A stretch of 64,000 nucleotides of DNA from Candidatus Galacturonatibacter soehngenii (GTDB taxonomy: Bacteria > Bacillota > Clostridia > Lachnospirales > Lachnospiraceae). Shown here in pieces: positions 37,093-46,137 of this stretch; the first letter of the stretch is position 1; each line of letters begins with the position of its first letter. Position numbers and translations under genes: made by a program. The notes below the pieces were generated by a model. It was given only the letters and a program-made list of their open reading frames with translations. It did no database searches and was not told the origin of the DNA. Location: NCBI RefSeq assembly GCF_008830185.1, contig NZ_WAGX01000008.1, forward strand, positions 62,001-126,000, given 5' to 3'.

Positions 37093-38643
37093 ATGAAGAA
37101 TATTAAAAAACTTGATTATTTTAAGCTTATAATAAAAATCATAATACTGCAAATTATATTTCTGTTGGCTCAATACAGTCTCATTATATTTTTAAAATAT
37201 GAGGTATTGACAACAGATATTTTAGTATGCGCGCTTTTACTTTGTATATTTAGTTCTTTAGGTATTGCTTTTATTTTAGTTTTAAATAAAAAGAAGAATC
37301 TCGCTTTTAAATATTTATCTCTTAATGAAAACAGTGATAAACTAGAATATTTATCTTATCATGATACACTGACTGGATTGCCCAATCGTGCCTATTTTGA
37401 AAAAATGATTCCCATTAAATTATCAGAAGCACAATTGATAAATGACAAAGTAACGGTACTTTTTATTGGAATTGATAATTTTAAGAAAATAAATGATACG
37501 CTCGGACATGCTACAGGGGATGCAATCATTAAAAAAGTAGCCAAGAGACTATTTAGCAACAGTCAAGAGAATTTTGAGACCATGAGATTTGGCGGGGATG
37601 AGTTTGTCCTTGTCATATCTGGAAATAAAGAAATGTCAACTGTTACAGAAAATGTAAACAGAATCAAACAACTTTTTGAACAAGAATTTGAAGTGAATAA
37701 TAAGAAAATACACTTAACAGCAAGCATGGGATATTCTGTATATCCAGACCAAACCAAGGAATGGAAAAAATTATTGCAATATGCAGATATTGCTATGTTT
37801 CATGCAAAGACATTAGGAAAAAATAAACTAATGATGTTTGAGCCTAACATGAGCAACGATATGCAAAATCGTATGATGTTAGAACAAAAAATGTTGGAAT
37901 GTATAAAGAAGAATGGATTTGAAATGTATTACCAGCCTCAATATGATTTTTATCGCAATGAATTCAGAGGTTTTGAGGCTTTGATTCGTTGGTACGACAG
38001 CGAGCTAGGATGGATAAGCCCTGCAGTATTTATTCCCATTGCAGAAGAAAGTGGAGATATTGTTGAAATTGGTGAATGGGTTCTACGAGAAGTTTGTAAG
38101 ACTTGGGTGAAATGGAAGAAGCAGTATGGACAAGTTGGCATTGTATCAATTAATGTATCGGCAGTTCAGCTTACCAAGCCGGGATTTGTTGAATTAGTCC
38201 ATAATATTATCAAGGAATATAAAGTAAATCCAAAGGAATTAGAGTTAGAAATTACAGAAAGTGTATTTATTAACGATACGATAAGTATCATTGAGACATT
38301 AAATCAATTAAAGGCAATTGGATTGAGTCTGTCATTGGATGATTTTGGAACGGGTTATTCCTCTCTGACTTACTTAAAAGATTTACCAATTGATACACTT
38401 AAAATTGATAAATCATTTATCAATGATATTACGGAAAATAACAGACAGGCAGAGATAACGGATGCACTCATTGAATTGGTTCATAAGCTAAATATGGAGA
38501 CAATTGCAGAAGGAGTAGAAACAAAAGAACAGTATGATTTCTTGCGCTATATGAAGTGTGATAATATACAAGGGTATTATACAGGAAAACCAATGAATGA
38601 AAAGGCAGCATCCGAGTTGATAAAAGCAAAGTGCTGTGCTTGA
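37093..38643 (+). CDS. Membrane GGDEF-EAL protein (cyclic-di-GMP synthesis and breakdown)
   Basis: The 516-residue protein has two N-terminal membrane helices (about 10-35 and 40-62), a GGDEF domain with an intact RFGGDEF motif (167-171) and an EAL domain with EALIRW (E295), the ITE Glu, DDFGTGYSS, the K-I-D-K-S-F lysine and AEGVE. Both active sites look complete, so it may be a diguanylate cyclase, a phosphodiesterase or both. The usual RxxD inhibitory site five residues before GGDEF is absent. ATG 37093 follows GAAGGG; TTG 37081 is an alternative. The receptor and flagellar genes in the window suggest a motility context, without direct linkage. Confidence 0.9.
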   Translation: MKNIKKLDYFKLIIKIIILQIIFLLAQYSLIIFLKYEVLTTDILVCALLLCIFSSLGIAFILVLNKKKNLAFKYLSLNENSDKLEYLSYHDTLTGLPNRAYFEKMIPIKLSEAQLINDKVTVLFIGIDNFKKINDTLGHATGDAIIKKVAKRLFSNSQENFETMRFGGDEFVLVISGNKEMSTVTENVNRIKQLFEQEFEVNNKKIHLTASMGYSVYPDQTKEWKKLLQYADIAMFHAKTLGKNKLMMFEPNMSNDMQNRMMLEQKMLECIKKNGFEMYYQPQYDFYRNEFRGFEALIRWYDSELGWISPAVFIPIAEESGDIVEIGEWVLREVCKTWVKWKKQYGQVGIVSINVSAVQLTKPGFVELVHNIIKEYKVNPKELELEITESVFINDTISIIETLNQLKAIGLSLSLDDFGTGYSSLTYLKDLPIDTLKIDKSFINDITENNRQAEITDALIELVHKLNMETIAEGVETKEQYDFLRYMKCDNIQGYYTGKPMNEKAASELIKAKCCA

Positions 38644-38697
38644 AACACATGATGTTAACCATAAACTATATTGGGTATTGACTTTGTCGGCACCCCG

Positions 38698-38730
38698 AAG
38701 CAGAGTGTAAGAAATATACTCTGCTTTTTT
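38698..38730 (+). terminator. Terminator after the GGDEF-EAL gene
   Basis: A 12-bp stem (38698-38709 with 38715-38726, one G-T pair) leads into TTTTTT. Confidence 0.85.
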
Positions 38731-38771
38731 GCATATATTAATATTAAAGACGAATCATAGTTAAGGGATAC

Positions 38772-39683
38772 ATGAAACATTTTTACAAGAATATTATTTT
38801 AATACTTGCTACAATTGTATTACTGCCATATGTCATAACAACTATATTCGAAGGAGGCATCAACTTTGCAAAAGAAGAGCCGATTCTAGATTCAAAAAAG
38901 GTAATGGTATATGATAATAATGTCGAACTAGAACTTGACATGGAACAATACATAATTGGTGTTCTTGCATCTTCAATCCCAGTGACTTATGAAAAAGAGG
39001 CGATTAAAGCACAAAGTGTAATTGCTAGAACAAGCATTGTCAAAAAGATTGGAGGAAGAAAATCTATTAATACAAGTGAGCTAAACCTTGGATATATGAA
39101 CATTCTTCAAATGGAAGAATACTGGGGTTATGATAAATTTTATGACAATTATAATATGCTACAGGCAATTGTTGCAGATACCAAAGGAGAAGTGATGAAA
39201 TACGATGGTGAGCTGATTGAAGCAGCCTTTCATGCAGTGAGTATTGGTACGACAAGAGATGCCAAACGTGCATTAAATAGTGATAAGTATCCATATCTTC
39301 AAAGCATACCAAGTACAAAGGATGTGGAATCGGAAGAATATATTACGAGTTCCACATTTTCATTTCAAAAAATGAGTGATTTATTCCAAAAAAACATTAC
39401 GACTCTACCCCAGGTTTTATCAAGCGATGAGCTAGGGTATGTTGAAAAGATAAAGATAAATGATGAGGTCATAAGTGGAGAACAATTTCGAAAAATCTTG
39501 TCTTTAAACTCTTCTTGTTTTGAAATGAAATTAGATTCTGATGGAGCTAAAATTACGGTAAAAGGAAAAGGACATGGTTTGGGACTAAGTCAATATGGAG
39601 CGAATATCATGGCAAAAGAAGGGAAGAAATATAAAGAAATTTTAAATTATTATTATCAAAATATCGATATCGTAAATGAATAA
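38772..39683 (+). CDS. spoIID: Stage II sporulation protein D (peptidoglycan lytic transglycosylase)
   Basis: The 303-residue protein has an N-terminal membrane anchor (about 7-27) and the SpoIID domain, with E-A-I-K-A-Q-S-V-I-A-R-T-S (catalytic Glu near residue 77) and the closing GHGLGLSQYGANIMA motif. SpoIID works with SpoIIM and SpoIIP to thin septal peptidoglycan during engulfment. It is followed 81 bp later by a SpoIIQ-like gene, the usual order in Clostridia. The expected sigma-E promoter could not be fixed in the short upstream gap. Confidence 0.92.
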   Translation: MKHFYKNIILILATIVLLPYVITTIFEGGINFAKEEPILDSKKVMVYDNNVELELDMEQYIIGVLASSIPVTYEKEAIKAQSVIARTSIVKKIGGRKSINTSELNLGYMNILQMEEYWGYDKFYDNYNMLQAIVADTKGEVMKYDGELIEAAFHAVSIGTTRDAKRALNSDKYPYLQSIPSTKDVESEEYITSSTFSFQKMSDLFQKNITTLPQVLSSDELGYVEKIKINDEVISGEQFRKILSLNSSCFEMKLDSDGAKITVKGKGHGLGLSQYGANIMAKEGKKYKEILNYYYQNIDIVNE

Positions 39684-39764
39684 AATCTGATAATCGGGCA
39701 AACCTATTTGTAAAGAGGATAAGTTTTACTTATTTCTTTAACTTATAGAGTTGAGGTGATTATT

Positions 39765-40604
39765 ATGATGAGAAGGAAATTTAGCGACAAATTAAAAAGC
39801 AAAGTAACAATTGTTGGCGCAGTAGCATTTATGGCAGTAGCAGCTGCTGTAGTTGGAGTAAATATATTATCATCGAATACAACGAAGGATAATAATAAGT
39901 CCAATTTGGTCGACTTAAATGAGTTACCAGATAATGTAGTTCAAACTCAAGAAGAAAGTAAAGTGAACACATCAGCAGCAGACAACATTCAAGCAGATAA
40001 TTATTCATCGAAGTATTTTGGAATGGATAATGTTATGGATGCAACAAATGAGGTAAAAGAAGAGCAAGAGACACATCAAACAGATCAAGCAGCAACAAAT
40101 GATGCAGCTACACAAGAGAAGGCAGAAGAAACCAATGACGATGAGGTAGCACAAACAACAACAAAAAGTACATCTACAAAAGCTTTAAACTTTCAAGCAG
40201 AAAGTAAAATGTCTTGGCCATTGGCAGGAAATGTTCTAATTAATTACAGTATGGACAGTACCGTATATTTTGCCACCTTAAATCAATATAAATACAATTC
40301 TGCATTGATTATACAAGGAGAGGTTAATTCAAAAGTAGCTTCAGCCGCGGATGGAATTGTAGAAGAAATTTTTACAGATGAAGAAACTGGAATATCTATG
40401 AAAGTAGATCTTGGCAATGGATATAAAGCCATTTATGGCCAGTTAAAAGAAATTACAGTAAAACAAGGCGATACTGTTTCAAAAGGAAGTATCATAGGCT
40501 ATGTTAGTGAACCTAGTAAGTATTATAGTATAGAAGGAAGCAATCTTTACTTTAAGGTTACAAAAGATGATTCACCAGTGAATCCGTTAAACTTTTTGGA
40601 ATAA
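39765..40604 (+). CDS. spoIIQ: SpoIIQ-like protein with a degenerate M23 (LytM) domain
   Basis: The 279-residue protein has a membrane helix (about 15-35), a long acidic, Gln/Thr-rich linker (about 45-140) and a C-terminal LytM/M23 fold (about 150-279). The usual metal ligands are missing: the H-x3-D site reads YNSALII and the H-x-H site reads NLYFKV. Position after spoIID and architecture indicate SpoIIQ, the forespore protein that binds SpoIIIAH across the intermembrane space. It should be a scaffold, not an enzyme. ATG 39765 is preceded by GAGGTG; GTG 39756 overlaps it. Confidence 0.83.
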   Translation: MMRRKFSDKLKSKVTIVGAVAFMAVAAAVVGVNILSSNTTKDNNKSNLVDLNELPDNVVQTQEESKVNTSAADNIQADNYSSKYFGMDNVMDATNEVKEEQETHQTDQAATNDAATQEKAEETNDDEVAQTTTKSTSTKALNFQAESKMSWPLAGNVLINYSMDSTVYFATLNQYKYNSALIIQGEVNSKVASAADGIVEEIFTDEETGISMKVDLGNGYKAIYGQLKEITVKQGDTVSKGSIIGYVSEPSKYYSIEGSNLYFKVTKDDSPVNPLNFLE

Positions 40605-40618
40605 TAGGAACTTAATGA

Positions 40619-40646
40619 TTGCCAATGAATATAATAAGGATATAGT
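40619..40646 (+). promoter_or_regulatory. Promoter of the putative small RNA
   Basis: TTGCCA (40619-40624), 16 bp, TATAGT (40641-40646), immediately after spoIIQ and upstream of a structured non-coding stretch. Confidence 0.5.
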
Positions 40647-40652
40647 GTAGTA

Positions 40653-40816
40653 AACCCTCCAACGAGAAACTACATATCTAAAAATATGCAATCGATTTAT
40701 TTTACTATAGATTCTCGTTGGTAACACAGGGTGGAATACATGGAAACAATACTTTTTAATCGATTGCTTTAGATAGAATAAAGGACATTTCTTTTGAGAT
40801 GTCCTTTATATTTTTG
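40653..40816 (+). ncRNA. Putative structured small RNA with a pseudoknot
   Basis: The 355-base gap 40605-40959 holds a promoter, then two interleaved helices and a terminator, but no credible reading frame. Helix A pairs accctccaacgagaa-type sequence at 40654-40668 with 40712-40721 and 40728-40732 (10 + 5 bp, six-base bulge). Helix B pairs gcaatcgatt (40688-40697, inside loop A) with aatcgattgc (40758-40767, beyond A), which makes a pseudoknot. The terminator at 40780-40816 closes the unit at about 160 nt. AGGGTGGAATAC looks faintly like a T-box, but no stem I or synthetase gene fits. I do not recognise a known RNA family. Confidence 0.55.
40780..40816 (+). terminator. Terminator of the putative small RNA
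   Basis: Stem aaaggacat (40780-40788) with atgtccttt (40799-40807), then TATATTTTT. It would also end read-through from spoIIQ. Confidence 0.75.
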
Positions 40817-40959
40817 GGAATATTTTGTGGGAGGGATTCCACATCTATTTATTCTTGCATTATTCTATAGTTTGCTATTATAATAAATGAAACAAGACCG
40901 ATTAAATGAAAATATTTTAGAGTAGTAAAGAAAACAAATAAATTATTAGGTTAAGCGAG

Positions 40960-41208
40960 ATGAATTATACTTATATAGTAAAATGCAAAGATGAAACTTT
41001 CTATACTGGATGGACGAATGATTTGGATAAAAGAATAGAAGCTCATAATAAGAAAAAGGGAGCAAAATACACGAAATCAAGAGTGCCTGTTACATTAATG
41101 TATTATGAAGAATTTAAAACAAAAGAAGAAGCCATGAAAAGAGAGTATGAGATAAAAAAATTAAACAGAAAACAAAAAGAAAGATTAATGAAAGGACATA
41201 AGTCATGA
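40960..41208 (+). CDS. GIY-YIG nuclease domain protein (UPF0213 type)
   Basis: The 82-residue protein is a stand-alone GIY-YIG domain: Y-T-Y-I-V-K-C near the start, Y-T-G-W-T-N-D-L-D-K-R with the conserved Tyr and Arg, H-N and a late Glu in the lysine-rich tail. The UPF0213/YhbQ group is widespread, with proposed roles in DNA repair or DNA turnover. The upstream ribosome site is weak (TTAGG). It ends convergent to the hemolysin-III-like gene. Confidence 0.85.
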   Translation: MNYTYIVKCKDETFYTGWTNDLDKRIEAHNKKKGAKYTKSRVPVTLMYYEEFKTKEEAMKREYEIKKLNRKQKERLMKGHKS

Positions 41209-41238
41209 ATCTGAACCAAGTCAGAATTCATGGCTTAT
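41198..41238. terminator. Possible bidirectional terminator between convergent genes
   Basis: A long imperfect stem (ataagtcatgaatctga 41198-41214 with tcagaattcatggcttat 41221-41238) overlaps the stop codon of the GIY-YIG gene. T runs are poor on both sides. Confidence 0.5.
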
Positions 41239-41262
41239 ATTACTTGATAAGGAATATCTAAA

Positions 41263-41931
41263 TTATTGAACTGGCATAGAAACAACGAAATAATACATAA
41301 GAATAAAGTGGCAAATGCTTCCTCCCATTACAAATAAGTGAAAGATTTCATGGGAACCAAAGTTTTTATGCTTTGAATTAAAAATAGGTAATTTTAATGC
41401 ATATATGATTCCACCGACTGTGTAAATGATTCCACCAGCTAAAAGCCATCCAAATGCAGCAGGAGAAAGAGCATTAACAAGTGGGCCAAATGCGATTACG
41501 CATAACCAACCCATTGCAATATATAATAAAGAAGAGAACCACTTTGGGCAGGTAATCCAAAAGCCTTTAATAAGGATACCAATTATAGCAATTCCCCATA
41601 TAAGAGCAAAAAGTAAAGTTCCGATTCCATCGCCTAGTACAATCAAACATATTGGAGTGTAAGAGCCAGCAATTAATATAAAAATCATCATGTGATCTAG
41701 TTTTCGTAACACACGATTGGTTCGCTCTGACAGGTTCAAAGAATGATAGATTGTGCTGGCTGCATATAATAAAATCATACTCGTCATAAATATTGCCAGT
41801 GAAATAAGATGAATTTTATCAGGTTTATTGGCAGCTTTGATTAGTAAGGGTGTGGAAGCAAAGACTGCCATAAGCATGCCGATAAAATGTGTAATAGCAC
41901 TTCCTGGGTCTTTTGGTTTGAAGAATTTCAT
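41263..41931 (-). CDS. Hemolysin III/PAQR-family membrane protein
   Basis: The 222-residue protein has seven predicted membrane helices and the PAQR-type residues: the S-T-I-Y-H-S-L motif after helix two, an Asp-His pair (KLDHMMIF) and H-E-I-F-H-x8-H near the C-terminus, thought to bind metal. Bacterial members are labelled hemolysin III from one Bacillus protein; the true role is unclear, possibly hydrolase-like or lipid-related. ATG 41931 is used because AAAGGAG lies nine bases upstream; the longer frame to 42072 has no support. Confidence 0.88.
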   Translation of the reverse strand: MKFFKPKDPGSAITHFIGMLMAVFASTPLLIKAANKPDKIHLISLAIFMTSMILLYAASTIYHSLNLSERTNRVLRKLDHMMIFILIAGSYTPICLIVLGDGIGTLLFALIWGIAIIGILIKGFWITCPKWFSSLLYIAMGWLCVIAFGPLVNALSPAAFGWLLAGGIIYTVGGIIYALKLPIFNSKHKNFGSHEIFHLFVMGGSICHFILMYYFVVSMPVQ

Positions 41932-42238
41932 AATAGTAAGCTCCTTTCTGGTTACAATAATTGTTAAGAGTCGGTAGAATGGCTTCTCTAACACGAATGT
42001 AGTTATAGTTACTTTGGGATAAAAACAAAATATATGTGATGTAGTATTTAAAACTACATATAGTATATGCAAATACTACAACATATTATGTAAAAAATCA
42101 AGATGGAATTTATATTTTTTTTATTTTATCTAGTAATAATGAACCTTGTAATAAAGTATTATTTATAGTAACATATTAGATATAATGATTTTTTATCATG
42201 TATAGATATACAATGCAATCGCAGAAGGGGGACTTGAC

Positions 42239-42682
42239 ATGTATGATATGTATTGGTTGATTCTATTTGTGATTCTATTAATTATAGAAATCATAACATT
42301 AGGATTAACAACAATTTGGTTTGCCGGAGGAGCCTTGGCTGCTTTTGTTGCATCTGTTTTTAACGCTTCACTTGGAATTCAAATTATTTTATTTTTTCTT
42401 GTATCCTTTTTATTATTATTTCTTACCAGACCAATTGCTATGAGGTATCTAAATCAAAACAGAACAAAAACCAATGCAGAAAGTTTAATTGGTAAAATAG
42501 CAATTGTTACAAAAGATATCAGTAATATCAAAGGTGAAGGAAGCGTTATTGTAAATGGATTAGAGTGGAGTGCAAGATCAGTTTACGATGAAGTGACAAT
42601 TGCCAAAGATGCTTTGGTTATTATCAAGGAAATCAGTGGAGTAAAGCTCATTGTTGAAGAGAAAAGGGAGGAAAATGAATAA
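42239..42682 (+). CDS. NfeD-family membrane protein
   Basis: The 147-residue protein has three N-terminal membrane helices (about 4-75) and a C-terminal OB-fold domain (about 85-145, with the V-N-G-L-E-W-S-A-R core), as in short NfeD proteins. NfeD partners of SPFH proteins organise membrane microdomains or regulate membrane proteases. Its stop codon overlaps the start of the SPFH gene by one base (TAATG), so translation is coupled. GGGGG precedes the start. Confidence 0.9.
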   Translation: MYDMYWLILFVILLIIEIITLGLTTIWFAGGALAAFVASVFNASLGIQIILFFLVSFLLLFLTRPIAMRYLNQNRTKTNAESLIGKIAIVTKDISNIKGEGSVIVNGLEWSARSVYDEVTIAKDALVIIKEISGVKLIVEEKREENE

Positions 42683-43602
42683 TGCCATATGTAGTTTTAG
42701 TTTTAATTATTGTTTTGTTAATTATATTAGCTTCTTGTATCAAAATCGTTCCACAGGCACAAGCGATGATATTGGAGCGATTAGGAGGGTATCAGGATAC
42801 TTGGGGAGTAGGAATACATTTTAAGGTGCCATTTATTGATCGCATTGCAAGACGTGTTGTTTTAAAAGAACAAGTGGTTGATTTTGCACCACAGCCAGTT
42901 ATTACTAAGGATAACGTAACAATGAGAATTGATACAGTCGTTTTCTATCAGATTACAGATCCAAAGCTTTATGCTTATGGTGTTGAGAATCCGCTTATGG
43001 CGATTGAGAATCTGACTGCCACTACATTAAGAAATATTATTGGTGATCTAGAGCTTGATGAGACGCTTACTTCAAGAGAATTAATTAATACAAAGATGAG
43101 AGTATCCTTAGATGTAGCAACAGATCCATGGGGAATTAAGGTAAATCGTGTAGAGTTAAAAAACATCATACCACCAGCGGCTATTCAAGATGCCATGGAA
43201 AAACAGATGAAGGCAGAACGTGAACGAAGAGAATCAATTCTAAGAGCAGAAGGTGAGAAGAAATCAACCATTCTTGTAGCAGAAGGGCAAAAAGAATCCG
43301 CTATTTTAGATGCGGAGGCTGAAAAACAGGCTGCTATTCTTAGAGCAGAGGCAAAAAAAGAAGCTACAATTCGAGAAGCAGAGGGTGAAGCCTTGGCCAT
43401 TTTAAAGATTCAGCAAGCAAAGGCAGATGGTATTCGCTACTTAAAAGAAGCTGGTGCAGATGCTAGTGTGCTTCAGTTAAAGAGTCTGGAAGCTTTTGAA
43501 AGAGCGGCAGATGGTAAAGCAACTAAAATCATTATTCCATCCGATATTCAAGGAATGGCTGGTATGGTAAAGGCAATTACAGAAGTTGCAAAAGAAAGTT
43601 AA
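42682..43602 (+). CDS. SPFH/stomatin-like membrane protein (QmcA type)
   Basis: The 306-residue protein has one N-terminal membrane helix, an SPFH/Band 7 domain (about 20-185, with E-R-L-G-G-Y and R-I-D-T-V-V-F-Y-Q-I-T-D) and a long Ala/Glu/Lys coiled coil (about 170-250) built from near-repeats of the type I-L-x-A-E-G-E/Q-K. Such proteins form ring-shaped cages in the membrane and stabilise microdomains. It is coupled to the NfeD gene. A partner protease was not seen nearby. Confidence 0.92.
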   Translation: MPYVVLVLIIVLLIILASCIKIVPQAQAMILERLGGYQDTWGVGIHFKVPFIDRIARRVVLKEQVVDFAPQPVITKDNVTMRIDTVVFYQITDPKLYAYGVENPLMAIENLTATTLRNIIGDLELDETLTSRELINTKMRVSLDVATDPWGIKVNRVELKNIIPPAAIQDAMEKQMKAERERRESILRAEGEKKSTILVAEGQKESAILDAEAEKQAAILRAEAKKEATIREAEGEALAILKIQQAKADGIRYLKEAGADASVLQLKSLEAFERAADGKATKIIIPSDIQGMAGMVKAITEVAKES

Positions 43603-43626
43603 AAGTGTGTCGTAAAGATTGAAAAC

Positions 43627-43668
43627 AGCGGTGGAGGATTTTTAAAATCTCTGCCGCTTTCATTTCCT
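43627..43668 (+). terminator. Probable terminator after the NfeD/SPFH pair
   Basis: An imperfect stem around gcggtggaggatt and aatctctgccgc is followed by T-rich sequence. Confidence 0.5.
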
Positions 43669-43703
43669 GTTTTGATTAGACGTCATTTAAAGGAGAAGGT
43701 ATC

Positions 43704-44864
43704 ATGAAACCAGTGATTGATGTTACGAAGGAATATGGTATTGTGTTAGAGGGTGGAGGAGCTAAAGGAGCGTATCAAGTGGGGGCTTGGAGAGCACTTG
43801 TTGAAGCTGGAATAAAAATCAGTGCAGTGGCTGGTACTTCGGTAGGAGCACTCAATGCAGCAATGATTTGTATGGGGGATTTAGAAAAAACAGAAAAGTT
43901 GTGGGAAACTATTTCTTATTCCAAAGTGATGAAGGTGGACGACAAAGTCATGTCACAGGTGTTTCAAGGAAAACTTGAATTAACAGAAGCGCTAAAGCGG
44001 TCCTTGAAGCTTTTTGTTGAGGGAGGTGCGGATATCTCTCCATTAAAACAATTAATATCGGATAACATTGATGAAACAAAGATTAGAAATGGCAATATAA
44101 ATTTTTATCTGCTCACATTTTCTATTTCAGATTTAAAAGAGCTGGATTTGGATATGAAAGAAGTAGAAGATGGTTTAATGGCAGATTTATTATTAGCAAG
44201 TGCGTATTTGCCAGTCTTTAAAAATGAGAAACTGCATGGAAAGACATATATGGATGATGGAATGTTTAATAATGTGCCGTTGGAATCTTTGGTTAAAAGA
44301 GGATATCGCGATATCATAATGATTCGAATCTTTGGTATCGGAAGAGAAAAAAAGGTAAAACTTCCAGAAGATGTCACAGTATTATCGGTTGAACCAAGAG
44401 TTGACTTAGGAAATATATTGGACTTTGACTGTAAAAAAAGTAAGAGGAATATGAAAATTGGCTACTATGATACGATGCGTTTGATATATGGGCTAAAGGG
44501 AAAAATATATTATATTGAAGAAAATCTGGAAGAGTGTTATTATTTAAATCAACTAATTCATATTTCAGAGGATAACAAAACCACTTTATGTGGACATTTT
44601 AAAATCGATGTAGGGAAAGAGACGTTAACAAGAAATTATATCGAGTTAGCGTTAGGACTGATTGCCTCGGAACTTAAATTAGGAAAAGACTGGTCTTATA
44701 AAGAACTCTATATTAGTATATTAGAGGCAGCAGCCAAACTACTCAGGGTTCAAAAATATAAGATATATACGATAGAAGAGTTTATAGCAGAAGTGCAAAA
44801 GAAAGCAAAATTAAAAAGGGATTTGTTATTACCTGTATTTATCAATGCTATTTTAGATATTTAG
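43704..44864 (+). CDS. Patatin-like phospholipase
   Basis: The 386-residue protein has the patatin catalytic elements: the oxyanion loop GGGAKG (17-22), the nucleophile elbow GTSVG with Ser46, and the Asp in D-D-G-M-F-N-N-V-P around residue 183. Patatin-type enzymes are Ser-Asp dyad acyl hydrolases acting on phospholipids. No signal peptide is visible, suggesting a cytoplasmic or membrane-associated role. The C-terminal 150 residues are helical and unassigned. It is separated from argF by 21 bp, so both may share a transcript. Confidence 0.92.
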   Translation: MKPVIDVTKEYGIVLEGGGAKGAYQVGAWRALVEAGIKISAVAGTSVGALNAAMICMGDLEKTEKLWETISYSKVMKVDDKVMSQVFQGKLELTEALKRSLKLFVEGGADISPLKQLISDNIDETKIRNGNINFYLLTFSISDLKELDLDMKEVEDGLMADLLLASAYLPVFKNEKLHGKTYMDDGMFNNVPLESLVKRGYRDIIMIRIFGIGREKKVKLPEDVTVLSVEPRVDLGNILDFDCKKSKRNMKIGYYDTMRLIYGLKGKIYYIEENLEECYYLNQLIHISEDNKTTLCGHFKIDVGKETLTRNYIELALGLIASELKLGKDWSYKELYISILEAAAKLLRVQKYKIYTIEEFIAEVQKKAKLKRDLLLPVFINAILDI

Positions 44865-44885
44865 GTAAGGCAAGGAGGAGGAACC

Positions 44886-45875
44886 ATGAATTTAAAAGGA
44901 AGACATTTTCTAACATTAAAAGATTATACTTTGGAGGAAATTGAATATTTACTTGAGCTTTCCGCAGATTTAAAAATGAAAAAAAAGCAAGGTATTTTAC
45001 CAAAACAATTTCCAGGAAAAAATATTGCTTTAATATTTGAAAAGACAAGTACAAGAACGCGCTGTGCATTTGAAGTGGCAGCACATGATCTTGGGCTTGG
45101 CAGCACTTATTTGGATCCGAGTGGTTCCCAGATTGGAAAGAAAGAAAGCATTGCAGATACAGCTAGAGTCCTTGGAAGAATGTATGAAGGAATTGAATAT
45201 AGAGGCTATGGACAAGAAATAGTAGAAGAGCTTGCCAAACATGCTGGTGTACCTGTGTGGAATGGTCTTACAAATGAAGATCATCCGACACAAATGCTTG
45301 CAGATTTACTTACGATAAAAGAGCATTTAGGCAATCTAAAAGGGTTGAAACTGGTTTATATGGGAGATGCTCGTTTTAATATGGGAAATTCTCTTATGAT
45401 TGCATGTGCAAAAATGGGAATGCATTTTGTTGCTTGTGCACCAAAAGCATATTTTCCAAATGAAGCATTGGTTACAGAGTGCTTAGAATTTGCAAAAGAA
45501 TCAGGAGCAACCATTACATTAACAGAAGATGTAGCACAGGGTGCGAAAGACGCGGATGTTATTTATACAGATGTGTGGGTGTCTATGGGTGAAGAAGCAA
45601 AAGTTTGGGAAAGTAGAATCAAGGATTTAACACCTTACCAAGTGAATAAGAACGTAATGAATCATGCAAAAGAAGGTGCTATTTTTATGCATTGCTTGCC
45701 AGCTTTTCATGACTTAAAAACCCAGATAGGCAAAGAGATGAAAGAAAAGTTTGGTATTAGTGAGATGGAGGTTACGGATGAAGTGTTTGAATCTGCGGCA
45801 TCCGTAGTATTTGATGAGGCTGAAAATCGTATGCATACGATTAAAGCAGTCATGTTAGCGACTTTGGGAGAATGA
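44886..45875 (+). CDS. argF: Ornithine carbamoyltransferase
   Basis: The 329-residue enzyme makes citrulline from ornithine and carbamoyl phosphate in arginine synthesis (or works in reverse in arginine breakdown). The carbamoyl-phosphate site STRTR (55-59), [10 protein letters not shown] near 133 and MHCLPAFHD near 268 are all present; the last distinguishes ornithine from aspartate transcarbamoylases. A strong AAGGAGGAGG precedes the ATG. No other arginine genes are in the window, so the biosynthetic versus catabolic role cannot be decided. Confidence 0.95.
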   Translation: MNLKGRHFLTLKDYTLEEIEYLLELSADLKMKKKQGILPKQFPGKNIALIFEKTSTRTRCAFEVAAHDLGLGSTYLDPSGSQIGKKESIADTARVLGRMYEGIEYRGYGQEIVEELAKHAGVPVWNGLTNEDHPTQMLADLLTIKEHLGNLKGLKLVYMGDARFNMGNSLMIACAKMGMHFVACAPKAYFPNEALVTECLEFAKESGATITLTEDVAQGAKDADVIYTDVWVSMGEEAKVWESRIKDLTPYQVNKNVMNHAKEGAIFMHCLPAFHDLKTQIGKEMKEKFGISEMEVTDEVFESAASVVFDEAENRMHTIKAVMLATLGE

Positions 45876-46132
45876 TGAAAGAAAAATATTTTGTGATTGA
45901 TATCATTGTTGTAATATTATGTATTATTTTACTTGTATTGTCGTGCATTTTTTTGACCGATATTAGACAGAATGAAGAATTGATTGCTTATATCTTAATG
46001 GTAGGGGCAGCTATTAATATGTTTGTTGGAAGTAAGGGATTAATGCAAAAAAATAAACGAAAATACTTGTTGCCTGTTTCCGTACTTCTGTTTATAATGT
46101 CTTTATTGATTTTCTTTGGTTTTGGAGGTTGA
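45872..46132 (+). CDS. Small three-helix membrane protein of unknown function
   Basis: The 86-residue protein consists almost entirely of three hydrophobic helices (about 7-29, 37-57 and 64-84) with short charged turns. It overlaps the argF stop by four bases (ATGA), so it is translationally coupled, and precedes birA by five bases. I do not recognise a family with confidence; similar small proteins occur in this place in Lachnospiraceae, as far as I recall. A second in-frame ATG at 45875 is possible. Confidence 0.65.
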   Translation: MMKEKYFVIDIIVVILCIILLVLSCIFLTDIRQNEELIAYILMVGAAINMFVGSKGLMQKNKRKYLLPVSVLLFIMSLLIFFGFGG

Positions 46133-46137
46133 TTGTT

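Noticed and set aside
38731-38763. Sigma-E-like promoter (GCATATAT ... CATAGTTA) before spoIID
   Set aside because: Transcription would start at about 38770, leaving no room for the ribosome site before ATG 38772.
40722-40745. T-box-like AGGGTGGAATAC downstream of spoIIQ
   Set aside because: There is no room or sequence for stem I and a specifier loop, the UGG context is not followed by the usual complement, and no synthetase or amino-acid gene follows. The interleaved helices explain the region better.
41205-41215. Third copy of the CATGAATCTGA operator core
   Set aside because: It overlaps the end of the GIY-YIG gene and one arm of a hairpin, with no second half-site or promoter; coincidence is likely.
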